From assembly GCA_013368325.1 (NCBI GenBank), contig JAACJK010000057.1:868001-932000 (forward strand): 64,000 nucleotides of DNA, written 5' to 3'. This document shows, piece after piece, positions 22,295 to 34,171 of the stretch (position 1 is its first letter; every line of letters begins with the position of its first letter). Origin of the DNA: Ephemerocybe angulata. Its lineage: Eukaryota > Basidiomycota > Agaricomycetes > Agaricales > Psathyrellaceae. A program made the translations under genes and the position numbers. The notes beneath the pieces are model-generated. The model worked only from the letters and a program-made list of their open reading frames with translations, ran no database searches and was not told the DNA's origin.

Positions 22295-22671
22295 AATGTC
22301 GTCGTATAGTATGTTGGTGTCGTGCCGGCACGAATTAGATAGAATATTAAATCGTTAGAATAATGGGTGGAGGAGGTGAGGGGGGCGAAGTCCTCGAGAG
22401 GCTGATACCGAGAACATCCTAACCACTGTGTTATATATCCAGCCAGCTCATGGTCCACCAACGAATCTCGACAAAGCGCTATGTCTGCTGCCGGGTGGCT
22501 TCATCAAAAATATTTCTCCCGTCATTCGCTCACAAAGAGGTGCCAGAGGGACAATGCTGAGTCGTCAAGGTAATAACGAAAGCGTACCTTTCGTTAACAA
22601 TCCAAGACAGTGGCACAGAGGTGGAATGGGAATAACCGAATGCTAGATTATAATGGAATGTGTAGAGGACT
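22295..22671. other. intergenic, 3' of mS35
   Basis: No gene recognised; presumably the promoter of the 178-aa gene and the 3' UTR of the mS35 gene. Confidence 0.4.
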
Positions 22672-23670
22672 CTATGAAGACGCAGCCGTGCGGGGCAGCC
22701 ACTCCTTGGGGAAATCAGCCTTGGACACGGGGCGGAGGGGCCTGTCCCTCCTATGATCGCCCTTTTTGCCTTTGCGAACCTTGGCATAGACATGTCGCAT
22801 ATCCAAAGGCAGGTCTGCAAACGACTCTTTCTGATTCTACACCCAAACAACATTAGCCTCTCCCCAACCCATACGAAAAAGACGCAGAGAGAAACTCACA
22901 TTCGCCTGCTCAACAAGCCTGTCCAGCGCATCGCTTGCCCACTTCAAGTTCTGCTCCCCATTGCTATACGTTTCGCACGAGATTTTGATGTAGCCGTTGC
23001 CCCAAGCCTCCTGCTCCATGACCCCTGCGTCCTTGGGCGGGTTCGGCGTCCACCGCGGGCCCGCGAGGAGCTTGATCGTGTGCACCGCCGCGGCGTCCGC
23101 AAGCGGGAGGTCGTCGACGTTCACAACGATAGCGCGCTTCGCCACCGCAGGGTGGTTCTCGCCCTGGTACGAGATGCTCTTCACGTACAGCGGCGTCTCT
23201 TTCGAGTTCGGAGGGATGAACGGCTTCCTGTACGCTGTTTTTATCAAGTCCACCAGTCAGTCAGTCAACCTTGACCTTCCTTCCTCCTGGGTAAGACGAA
23301 AAGGCGCACCGACGAGCTTGGGCATCTCATGCTCAATCAGCCTAAAATAATGCAGCATCCGCCTCTTCTCCATCATCATCCGGTGGGTGAGCGACGGCAT
23401 ATCCCCCACGTCATTCGGCTCCGTCAAAAGCTCAAACAGGTCATCCGGGCTGACCTCCTGCTCCAGCACACTGCGCTTCCGGCGCGACGTGCCCTCCTCT
23501 TCCATCTCCACGTCGCCGCCCGACGACGCGAAGCGGCGGAGCAGCAGCGACCGTGGCGCTAAGGGTGCATGTGCGGATGCGCTGCTGGCGGCGGGGATGC
23601 TGCGGGAGCTGGACGGCTGTGCGAGGCGCGAGAGCCTGCTGCGCGAGAGCCTGAGCGCGGTGGAGGCCAT
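22672..23670 (-). CDS. RSM24: mitochondrial small ribosomal subunit protein mS35 (RSM24-like)
   Basis: Three exons (23670-23310, 23234-22900, 22830-22672) give 284 aa. The Arg/Ser/Ala-rich start (MASTALRLSRSRLSRLAQPS) is a mitochondrial presequence. The core shows MPSLTHRMMMEKRRMLHYFR, LVAYRKPFIPP across a splice, and SYQGENHPAVAKRAIVVNVD, then ending KEWLPRTAAS, as in fungal S24/S35 mitoribosomal proteins. The protein belongs to the head/body junction of the mitochondrial small subunit. It is divergent from the CZIB gene with 202 bp between start codons. Confidence 0.9.
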
Positions 23671-23872
23671 GGCTGCAGCGAGCGGAGGGAGAGTTTTAGT
23701 GACGCGAACAGAGTTGTAAAGTCTCCGTGACCGACGAGAGCATTTCCGGCCGGCGAGGGAGGCTTTTGGACCACAACGCCAAATAGCGCAGTAATAGGGG
23801 CGCCCTTAGCCTTTTCGAGCTGTATTCTTCGATCCATCTCTTCTCAACCTATTTCTCTGTACCGATAGCACG

Positions 23873-24871
23873 ATGGTCGTAAGTAAAAGCTCAGATACTC
23901 CTTTGCAGAGACTTCTATGATCTGACCAGTCTAACCTCCACATAGCGTCTAAAACTATCTATCAGCGCAACGCTCGAGAACGTTACCGCTCTCCAACCGG
24001 CCTCAGATGACTTCGAATGGTTCTTCCAAGTACGTACCCGCACATCCAGATCGCAACCCCAACACACCACACAATACGCCCCCTGTCCCCAATCCACCTC
24101 CTCTATCACCCACCCACACGAAACGTATCAGAGAGCAAAGCAGAGCACTAACTTCGCGATGGACGATCTCCGCCTAGGTCCAATGCACAAGCTGCCGCGA
24201 AACCCACCCCAAACACATCGCCATAAACCGCACAGTACGCATACCCTCCTCCAAACCCCACTCTTCCCCCAGTACCCTTACGAACACCCTTCTGATACAG
24301 GAAGAGCACGAAGTATCCGGAGGCAAGAACGCAAAAGCCCACTTCGTCTGGAGATGCGGAAACTGTACGCCCCTCCGAATCCTCTCTAACCAGGGTTAGC
24401 CGCCCAACACACCCCCACAGGCAAACGCGAATCCTCAGCCAAGTTCGAACCCTCGGCAGTCATAAAGCCCTACACAGCGGAGAACGGCAACTCCCAGCCC
24501 ATCCTCGAAATCGAGTGCCGAGGGCTCGAGTTCGTCGGCTTTGATCCTAGGGTGAGCGCCAATCCCTCCCTTTCCCTTCCCTTCCCATCGCTTCCTCCGC
24601 CTGAGAGAGGGCGATGCTACACCCAATCCTGCGTATGGGCGCTTACTCCTGTTTTCGATCACTATAGGGCATGTGGAAGTGCGTCGGAGCAGCGAGCGGC
24701 ACGGTCTTCAACGAGGTCGATCTCAGCGAACCCGAGTGGGTAGATTACGATGAAAAGGTTCATCTCCCTCTCCTCCCCTTCTTCTCGTAACTAACGCTCA
24801 CCCCCTCCCTTCCCCAGTCAAGTCTCCCTGTCCAGGTTTCCGAACTCAAGAGCGAATGGAGCCGTGCATAG
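23873..24871 (+). CDS. CXXC zinc-binding protein, UPF0587/CZIB family
   Basis: Seven exons (23873-23878, 23946-24029, 24178-24234, 24301-24364, 24421-24551, 24668-24757, 24818-24871) give 161 aa, the family length. The first coding exon is only ATGGTC. Two CxxC pairs, VQCTSCRE and WRCGNCKRE (the latter assembled across a splice), form the predicted zinc site. LEFVGFDPRGMWKCVG and VDYDEKSSLPVQVSEL are also family patterns. The human homologue (C1orf123) is a monomeric Zn-binding cytosolic protein of uncertain role, reported as a client of copper chaperone interactions. Confidence 0.92.
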
Positions 24872-25010
24872 GCGCACTCATAAATTCGGAAACAAATATA
24901 CAGGACAGAGAATTACCCCGGAGCCTCAGATAGAATGTATGTACGGCCTCCCGCTCAACTGACCGTGTAAAGTAGTAAACCAATATCGTGACAACGTAAA
25001 TGAGCCGGTG

Positions 25011-27259
25011 TCATGACGAACTCCCCGCAGCCTGCCCGTCTTCCCTCGCTCCCTTCCCTGAATTCGATGCTTCAGAGGAGGCTAAGGCTCCATGCACCTC
25101 CCCAGGTATCGCTTTCGCTTTCTTCTTCGCGTCCTTTACCGCAGCCTTCTGCTTCTTTTGCGCAGCACCGAGGTGTTCGATCCTAGAGTTCCGAGGCTGT
25201 CAGCTTGAGCAAGTTGGTAGAAGATACTATGAGTGCGTGCGTACCCCCATAACGCAATCTCGGCTTTCGTCATGCTGACTCTGCTCAGATCTACGTTCTT
25301 CTCGCGCAGAGCGTCTATGAACCGGTGGAAATGCTGTTAACGGCGTCGTAAGCGATCATAAGCGCCCGACGACCAAATGAAACAAGCGGGCGCTTACATC
25401 CACTGATGTTCTAAGCGCGAGGGGTTAACGAGTTCAGGGACTGCAAATATAGTCTGGTAAAGCTGCTTCGCACCTGTAATGTCCAGACAGGGGCGATATG
25501 CTGCGTATCTGGCCGTTTTTCACCTTGATCAGTCCGGCTGAGGTCACCACCCCGCCGGCCAGAAATGAGGAGTGCTGGAAGTACCCTGTTTCTAAACACA
25601 GAAGGAAATTAAGTATTCGCCCGTCCCCACATAATGAATAGCTGACATACCCTTGATCCCGATGAAGATGTTGACTACCAACCGAGGCTCAGCCCAAACC
25701 CTAGAAAGTAAGGAAAGTGTTTCGACTCACAATCCATGTCCTACAATTCACCATCCATTAGCCAGAACACACACCCAAAACACAACCACCCACCGATATA
25801 TACATCCACGTATTCTTCGCCACCGTCTTCCTCAACAACTTCTCCATCAACCCCCTCAGCGTCAAATGCCTCCACAAGTACCTCTGCCACGAATGGTCCC
25901 CCTGCGCACCGCCCGCATAGTGCGTCGCCTCCATCTTCTGCTTCTGCTCGCCCTCTGCAGACAACCGACTACCTCCCGACACCGCACTCCCCTTCCGTGC
26001 GGGGGCCTTGGGGACGACCTCCCCACCTTTGACATCGGGCCAGGCGGTGTTGGGGTTCGTGCTGGCGAGGGGCGTGGCGGGGAGGTGCTGCGAGATGATT
26101 CCGCGCCCATCTTCAGTGTCTTTCCATTCGCCCGCGGTGGTGTCGATGGGCTGGTTGTTCTTCGCCCATACGAGCTTACCGTCGTCGTTGATCTTTGCGA
26201 GGTAGTTTAGTCCTTCGAGAGTGATCGGAGAACGTAAGTGTGGGGTTCGTTGCTTTGAGGAGGGACGGGTAACTGACTTTGTTCTGTTGAAAGGTATCTG
26301 TAACTAGAGTTTGCTCATGCCGATGAGGAATTGCGCTAAGACAAACTCACATTATCCGCTATGAAATAAGAGAAATGTTAGTACTCGTCTACGGTTATGA
26401 TTAGGTAGCGCTAGCTTACCTCCGACTCCAGTCTTTCCCTCGAGCACTCCTTCAAATCCAAATCTTTCCCTTCTCCAGCATCAAGCCTCCAAGAGAACAA
26501 TTTAATTGGACGTTTAAATATGATACAAGATCCACTCACCACTTGAAGAAGTTCTCCCGAGTATCCGATTCTCGCCATTGTTGGTGATAATACTACACAG
26601 GCCCTAAGTCCACAGCAATCCCAAGTATTCTTAGCCTGCATGAGCGTCACCTTCACTGTCGACACCGCTCATCAGCACCCCACCTCCACATCGTAATAAT
26701 AGAACGACGCACAGTTCGACCCATATCTATGCTTCCTGCACCAAGGGATCCAATATTAGCACCCACGAGTAGATGTATAAATAAACGCGAAGCTCCGCGA
26801 GCGCACCTATCAATTAACTCCAACCAATGCTGCCCCTCGAGCTGCTTCAGATATTCCCTCGTCTCCTCGCTCATCTCGGCCCTCTTACCTCCAGCGCGAG
26901 AATACAGAGGGTGCTGATCTAACAGCCTCCCAATAAGAAACACAGCACGTTTCCATTTGCGTTTCGGCGTCTCTGTCTCGCCTTCCGGCGCTTCAGCAGC
27001 TTCCTTTCGTGCAACCTGATAAAACTCGAAAGTCCATTATGTGCCTGAGTATGAGGAATCAGACCACACGCACCTCCATCCGTACATTAGCGAGAGCATC
27101 GTCCCACCGTGCCTCCTCATTGATATACTCCTCCTTCACGTCCGTCGAGCCGCGCTTTCCCCTCCATGTCCGCTGGATCAGCGTCGCCGCCTTCTCGCGT
27201 GCCTGTTCCTCCGGCCGGTGTTCAATGGTCGATATCACTTCAGAAACTCCTGGAGGCAT
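25011..27259 (-). CDS. IQ-motif (calmodulin-binding) protein, microexon-rich
   Basis: Fifteen exons: 27259-27074, 27015-26807, 26735-26713, 26655-26651, 26592-26540, 26486-26420, 26358-26351, 26297-26278, 26212-25794, 25740-25731, 25674-25651, 25591-25474, 25410-25398, 25333-25245, 25182-25011. They give 471 aa. An IQ motif near residue 25 (AATLIQRTWRGKRG) should bind calmodulin. The core has DRKHRYGSNLKYYHQQW, DTRENFFKWLDAGEGK, RLESERIIYLSTEQRLNYL and IGIKETGYFQHSSFLAGG, the signature of the IQM-type family shared by fungi and plants. The C-terminus is Lys/Ala-rich. Seven exons have 5, 8, 10, 13, 20, 23 and 24 nt; each is required for the conserved reading and each has GT-AG flanks. Confidence 0.88.
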
Positions 27260-27717
27260 GGCGTACGTGCGTAGATGTTATAGGTACTTGGGTGAGAGGA
27301 GGAAGGAAGGAAGCGAAGATCATGGCACACCGTCATATTTATCGCGGTTCAGGACAATATGGTGACGTCATAGATACACTTGAGAGAATTGCACATGTTT
27401 TACAAGGTGTCCGTGTACTTTGACGAATTGCAGGCAAGCAGTCAATGTAGGTAGCTGCAAGATGGCAGAGAGAGAAATGAGTCTGATGTGAGTAGCAGGA
27501 ACGGGGAGGAATGTTGAAAGGGAAGCACGAAAACTAAAAGAGCACAGATGGGTTGGTGAGTATTAATGCAATGCGTTGAAGGGTAGTAATTGAAAAAAGC
27601 TCCAGATAGTAAGTATTGAAAAGACAAACGTCGTCAGTGGGAGAACGAACTTCGCAAGTGCGAGTTACAGACGCAAGAAAACTAGGGCCATAAGGCCGGA
27701 AGGTATAAGGGTAAAGC
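27260..27717. other. intergenic between IQ gene start and MAPKKK stop
   Basis: No gene recognised; this should contain the IQ-gene promoter and the MAPKKK 3' UTR. Confidence 0.4.
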
Positions 27718-30700
27718 CTACAAATGATTTCCAGTAAATGATGTAAAATGCCAATCGGGGGGTAGAATGAGGTAGGGATGGCGCTTGAGTTCGGCTGCGC
27801 TGGGACGCTCGTCCGGATTGCTGTGTATGAGAGCTACGTCAGTGACAAGGATAAAAAGGGTAGGCAGGGCAACGCACATAGCAAAGCACTTTAACCTGAA
27901 GTCGTCCGCGAGCTCAGAAAGCCTCACATCGTCCGGAACGGGCGGCGGCAGCTTGGCTTGGTATAGTTTAAACATGACAGCGACCATCTCCTGCCCGGTC
28001 CACGGACGACGACCACCCCACATCTCGAGAACAACACATCCAACACTCCAGATATCAATCTTAAAGTTATATCCTCCCTTCTGGGTATTGATGACCTCTG
28101 GTGCCATCCAAAAGACCGTGCCTTGCATAGCAGTGAAGGCCCCTCCGTAGATATCGTCGGTCCGTTTAGAAATGCCGAAATCAGAGATTTTACAGACTCC
28201 TGTCATCTCAACAAGGATGTTGTCCGCTTTGAGATCCTGAAGGAATACAGTTAGCGCCGAACAAAATAGGATTAGACAGGCGCTTACTCGATGCAAGATT
28301 CCCTTGGAATGAAGGTACTCAAGTCCATCGAGAATCTGTTCCGTGAACGATCTGACAACATACTCGTCGAACTTGCCGTGCTTGTGCAAGACGCTGCCGA
28401 TAGAACCACCGGGTACGTACTCCAGGAAGCTTAGAAGGGCATCAGATAAATGCGAAACTTGAGGTTAAATATGTAACTCACATGCTCAGATTCGTGGGGG
28501 TTTCCTCGAATCCGAGGTACTGAACGATATGAGGGTGATCAAGATCCTTCAGCGTCTCACTTTCCATCTTTAACGCCTGAACAACAGTTGCTTGACGGTC
28601 GTCGTTCTTGTCGCTGGGAGTCTGTGGTAGCTCGACTTGCTTCACGGCAATCATTTCGCCGGTGGTCGCATTAAGTGCGAGGTACACTCGCCCATACGTT
28701 CCCTTTCCGATCAACTCACCACGGACCCACTTGAATGTTGCTACAAAGAGAATTGGTGAGTATACGTCCTACAATGAAAAGCAACGTGAGAGGACTCACT
28801 AGGTCCTCCAGATGGAGACTCCGGAATGGTGCTTGTTGAAGAACCTTTCATTTGCGTCGTCACCTCCTCCAATTTACTCCCCCACATCTTCGTATTGCGC
28901 TTCCTCAACGCAGCATTATGGTTATACGTCAAATCTGCCCTCGAAGACCTATCGTTAATCTTCCTCTTGTGCTCCTCGGCAACTAACCGAATACTCTTCT
29001 TCGTGCTCCTGAACCTAGGACCCTTCTCGTGTTGCTGCATCTGTGCCAGAGCCGCAGACGACGCGGTCGGTGGAGGTGCCGGTAGAGGCGCAACAGGCTC
29101 GGGATTCGTCGGTGAATTGCCGCCAGAGTTGGCCTCGATGACAGGCTTGTCGAGATCGTGCTCCGGGAAGAAGTCTTCCAGTCGGTCATACACATCTTCT
29201 GGCAAAGGACGAGGCGCCCAATCTCCATCGCGATCGTCCGCAAAGGTGCTGACCCGATGGTGGTGGTGGTTGACAGAGGGATCCGTGGGCCGCCTCGAGG
29301 ACTGGGGGCGAGGTTGCGGTCCCATGGGTCTATGAGACGAGGAGGAAGACTGCGAAAGCGAGTATTGCTGCTGGGACTGCTGCTGTTGGTACTGTGACTG
29401 GGGTTGTTGATACTGTGGCTGAGACGGCTGCTGTTGAGGGTCAGGTTGCTGACCTCTGGTTGACGAACCCTTTGTGTCCAAGTTCGTCTGCAACGGTGTC
29501 AACTCGGGCCTAGTCGAAGGTGGCCGCTTCAATGGCACTTGCCAAGTGCCGCCGCCGCCTTCGTCCTCCGATGATAAATCATCTACAGTAAACATGGTAC
29601 CATCCATGCTAGGCGAGGCAAGGTTATCCCTCGACATCATCATCGACGCGCTAACTCCTCTCAGAAGCTCAGCGAACTTGGCATTGTCGCCTTGCCGAAG
29701 GGTCGTCTCTGACTCTCGAAGGGTGCTGGGGATATAAGTCGAACTTTCGTTTGACGGGGATGTGGGTTCGATAACGACCGTGGTACTTTCGGAGGAACCA
29801 TAATTGGGGCTGGTGGGACTGATGGGGGTACGGGGAGTGGAGGTCGACGTGTCGGGGCCACTGTGCACAGATGAACGATCGGACCGGTCACTGTGAATTG
29901 GTTGTGGACGAGGGCCAGTAAGGCCAGACGAGCGGCTGGGGGAGATGGCTCTTGGGGAGCGAGCTTCTCCAGACGTCAAAGTGGGGCCGTACGTTGGTGA
30001 TTGAAGGGGCCGTGTTCGATAAGTTGAGGTTGGTGAAATCACAGGGCTGTCAGCAGCGGACTGGGGCCGGGGGAAGGGGTCTTGATTGTGGGACATGAAG
30101 GTGGGAGTAGTCGTCGACAATGTCGAAGGATATGCAGTTGAACGGGGATATTGTGGAACATGGGTAAAGGAGCTGGAGCTCCCACTAGCAAATTCAGATG
30201 TTGTAGGATGAGGGGAGCCTTGCACTGGTAAGGGTCGTAGAGATCGTTCATAGGTCTTGGGAATGCTGGGTACGCTCGGGGGTTGGTATCCCGCCGGTGG
30301 AGGCCGTGTTGGATATGAAGGCTGCTGCGGATTACGGCGGCTGGAATACTTGAGGTTGTCCATACTCTTCGTCATGATTTTGCTACCAAGGGACTTCCCT
30401 CCGGAAGCGGAGGTAGGAGATGGTTTGCTTTTACCATACTCCTCCCCTTTCCACGTTATCATGACGCTGTTCATTGGGATAGGCTTGCCGCCGCCACCGC
30501 CCCCAGAGCGAGTGCCAGTAGATGGTCTGGCTTCAGAGCCTGAGCTATGCATGCTCGATATAGATGCTTTGGAGTGACTGGGAGTGCCTCTGAAGAACCG
30601 GCTGGGGTTCGTTTTCGGCGACCGACTGAGGGAAGTGGGCGATGCCCTGGGGGATCCTTAATCTGAGGCGGCGGTTCCTGCGGGTAACCACCTTCGTTGA

Positions 30701-32426
30701 CAAGTACCCAGTCACGAGAAGCCTCGTCCTCCGCCGCCGAATACTTCCTGCGAGGAATGAACGGTTCGCGAGGTTGTTCAGGCCGTGTTCTTGAGAATGT
30801 CATCATGGTCGGTGTGGGCTCTCTATTGCGCCATTGAGCGGTAACCGCGTCCATCTGGGCTTCAGTTTTTTTCAAGAAGCCTTCCCTTTCCGCTCCTGCA
30901 TCAGACCCTGAACGATGATGGAATCTCAGAGGCGGTGACAATGCTGAAGCCGAATCCTCAGGGAGGTCGGAGCGGCGAGGGGACAAAGGTGGCGGCGGCC
31001 CTGGTGCGGGGCGTACATGTCCGAACTTGTCAACGAACGTCTGAGGACTGAACGATGAACTAGGGGGCGGTGGTCGATCGTTCAGGGTCGGAGGCGTCGG
31101 GGGTTTATTGAAGTGGTTTGGGCCAATAGGGGAGGGTGGTTGGTGCATAGTTGGCGGCGGAGGCATGGGAAGGACTTGTCCATTGGGGCGCCTTCTTGGT
31201 GATGGGGGAAGAGGGCTGCTGTGGGACATGTGCGGAAGGAATTGGCGCGCCACCTTCTGCGATTCGTCAGGGTTGTCCAAATCTGCCTCATAGCCATGTT
31301 CCGCTGGCTGCTCGCTGGCCACAGATGACAGACTGCCCTGCCTTGATCTGGAGTGATGGCGTTTGTTGGGTCGCAAAGGATGGACAATAGAGGGAGGGAG
31401 TGTGTGATCGATCAGTAGAGGTGGGGGGATTTGGGGAGGGGGGGCGTGGACTGCAGGAGTGCGCGAGACAAAGAATTTAAGAGAACCTATCGAATCCCCA
31501 AATTTCCTGATCAACTCGTGTAGCCGCTCATCCGACAACGGTTCCCCCAAAGCTGACGACCCAATTTCCGTCCGATATATTGAAAAGAACGCTTGATCAT
31601 CGTCGGCAATCTTGCACTGTGTTACAGGAGGTGAGTTAAGGTGGTCTCGCGCATGCAGGGAGAATACCAAAGCTACCTTGGAAAAGATACACTCCCGAAT
31701 ACTTGCTGGTGTCTTTGCCACACTGAGGTCGAGGATGATGAGTCGATCCGGGTCCCAATCCATCCTAACGCAAATCAAGATCCCTTGAAGGCCTATAACA
31801 GGGGGTGTGGAGGACGCGTAGCTGGAAGAAGAGTATGGCTCGGGAGGGGATACAACGGGGGACTGCGGGGGAGGTGAACGGAGAAACTTGAAATTAAATT
31901 GAACAAGGCTTACTGTTCTCGGTCGGCGACCAGGGGCGCTGTCAACCGGGGTTCTTGGTTGTGTACGGGGAAAGATGTTCATGTGGTTGAGAAACTTGGT
32001 CGTGCGAGACGCAGATGGAAGGCTCTGGTCGCTGTTGTGTCGATCAGTGAACGGCGCGGTCTCATGATTAATCTGTGGCGGTTTTATCGGTACAGACGGG
32101 CTCGATGAGAGCGGCAGGGTAGCACCTGGGGTTGCGGGTGGTGGAGTCGATTCATCAGCAGCATGGGAGCTGGCGCTCGACGGCGAAGAGAGGGAGGGGT
32201 GGTTGCTGGTATCCTGATGATGTCGAAGGGCGAAGTCCGTGGTCAGTGTCGGTGGATAATGTGTGCCGTTCGCCGAGGGTTGGGAACTGGCAAGATAAGG
32301 CGGGGAGTAGACACGCCGCCTGTCGTTGTTGAGCTCCTCATCGCTCTCGCCGTCAGACTCGGACCCCTTGTTGGCGATGAAGTACTTGTGTTGCTTGCGC
32401 CTGCCGGCTCTAAGGTCCTCTGACAT
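27718..32426 (-). CDS. BCK1: MAP kinase kinase kinase, BCK1/Mkh1 class
   Basis: Eight exons (32426-31914, 31862-31677, 31616-30692, 30656-28800, 28740-28482, 28429-28288, 28236-27887, 27820-27718) give 1444 aa. The N-terminal 1,100 residues are Ser/Pro-rich with a polyglutamine tract near 29360-29440. The stretch CVRMDWDPDRLIILDLSVAK is a conserved block of BCK1 homologues. The kinase domain is C-terminal: GKGTYGRVYLAL, the ATP-binding Lys in IAVKQVE, HRDLKADN (across a splice), SDFGISK and MAPEVINTQKGG. BCK1 is activated by Pkc1 and drives the cell-wall-integrity MAPK cascade. The junction at 30657-30691 is either a 35-nt intron or a frameshift. Confidence 0.9.
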
Positions 32427-32763
32427 GAGCAGTGCAGCGGGTAGTTAGGAGAGGCGCTGTTGTCGGCGGGTGGCCCGTGCACGGGTTCGACGAGCGGTGT
32501 GGACGATGGGGACGGCGAGAGGGACACGGCAGACGGCGACGTCGGGCACAGAACCTGGCGGCAGTTCTGGCAGACGGCAGGAACGTCGTCGATGCTGGGA
32601 GAGGAAAACACAAGTCGCAAGGCAAGCCCAGGCCGTGCTGACTAAGAGCCACAATAGAACACTCCAAAAGAATCCACGTTGTCAATTACTGGCGCCCTAC
32701 AAATACATACAGAATACACTATTATACACTAAGCAGAACTCAGGTTCAGCTGCACGCCCCAAG
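32427..32763. other. MAPKKK promoter and GID8 3' region
   Basis: No gene recognised. Overlapping ORFs extend upstream of the MAPKKK start but lack an in-frame ATG with family similarity. Confidence 0.4.
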
Positions 32764-33874
32764 TCAGCTCAAGGTTTTCTTCCGAGAGTCCACATGGATA
32801 TGTACCTTGGGAAACTCGGCTTTCTCCTCCAGCAGGCTTTCGCCCCAGCACAGCAGCTTCAGAAGCCCCACCAGCTTGACTTCCTTGCCCTGACTTAGAC
32901 TGTCCAAGATCGCTGCGTTTACCTCACCGGCTGTCTTCATCCGCTGAGCGGGTGACAGAAGGTCGGCAATAGCAGGCGGAGCATTCGTCGCGTTCTCGAA
33001 TGCAAGAAGCGACATTGTGCGTTCCAGTTCTGCGAGAAACTCTGGGGACTCTTCGCCTCGGGGAGCCAATTCCTCCTGGGCAAACTGCAGGGCATCGGCA
33101 ATCCTCCCGGCTCTAATGTACTCGATGAGCTTCTGTTGCTGCAACCGGAAGTACAGTGCTGCATTCGTGTCCAGTATCTGGGGGAAGAGAAGGGGTTATG
33201 AGCATTACGTTCATCATGAAAAGACGTATAAAAAGAAAGATCATATTGAAGACTGAAGTTTTGGTTAACGTTGTTTCAGCACGGGCCCGGAAGGCCTAAG
33301 CGTGGTGCATGAAACGTTTTAATCCTGCTAAGGATGTGATTCAGATACAGTCGACTTACCTCTGGATTCAAATCGTTGACTCGAGTAATCGCATCCTCAA
33401 CATCACCCCGCTGAAGCGCCTGCCGTATGATCATGCGACTCTCGATGCTCTCAAAGTCAACAGTGGGAGCAAGGTTAGCCTCTTGACTGAACTCTTCGGC
33501 TGCCCCCTTGAAGCCTTCGATTACAAGGTAATCCATGACAAGGCGGTTCAAGTCCCTGAATACGAGAAAGTTTTCGTCAGTAACATGTCAAGCAAACATT
33601 GCAGAACAACGAAGGTAGGTTCAGCGGTTCAAATATTATTTGTGCTCTGCTCATGAAATATATCGGAGAGATTCCCATTTGATAAAGATCATCCTTTGAC
33701 CTTGCAGTCGAGGAAGAGGAGGTGGAAAGGAAGGGAACTCACTCTTTTGAGATTGGGACTTCATGGAGACGGCTATCCCATTCTTCTTTGCGTATGACGG
33801 CTTTTGCGGGCTAATCCGGGCTGAGAATTAGCGACTCCGAGCTCCTCATGGGAGGTAAGAGGGGGACTAACCAT
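32764..33874 (-). CDS. GID8: GID/CTLH ubiquitin-ligase subunit GID8
   Basis: Four exons (33874-33872, 33810-33743, 33555-33360, 33177-32764) give 226 aa, nearly the length of human GID8/TWA1. After RKEEWDSRLHEVPISKEDLN comes a LisH motif (RLVMDYLVIEGFKGAAEEF), then CTLH (RMIIRQALQRGDVEDAITRV) and CRA (LQQQKLIEYIRAGRIADALQ, then LLAFENATNAP). GID8 is a scaffold of the GID E3, which in yeast degrades gluconeogenic enzymes. The proposed first coding exon is the ATG alone, spliced over a 61-nt intron containing a CTAAT branch site. No in-frame ATG precedes the conserved block in exon 2. Confidence 0.9.
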
Positions 33875-34171
33875 TGGAAGATGAAAATCGAAAGCGCGTT
33901 GGATTTTATCGTCTCGGGTAGTGGCTTTAGGGCAGGTCAGAAGAAAATTGCCACGATCAGCAGTCCGCCGCGCCGACGGCCGACTGGCATCAAACGCGGC
34001 GCTTAAGCGATGGGAGGTCCAAGGGAACCACTGCAACTTCTGCAAGCACTTGAGTAGCGCCCAAGTGGCGCTTAAAAGAATCGGAAGTTGGTGCGTTGCC
34101 AGTTCATTAGTGATATTACACATGTGGCCGATGATGCGCGTATAAACAGATTCATAATACGGAAAGCGACT

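Noticed and set aside
29350..29450. CAG/CTG-type repeat expansion
   Set aside because: It encodes an interrupted polyglutamine tract (QPQYQQPQSQYQQQQ) in the disordered part of the MAPKKK, ordinary for fungal signalling proteins.
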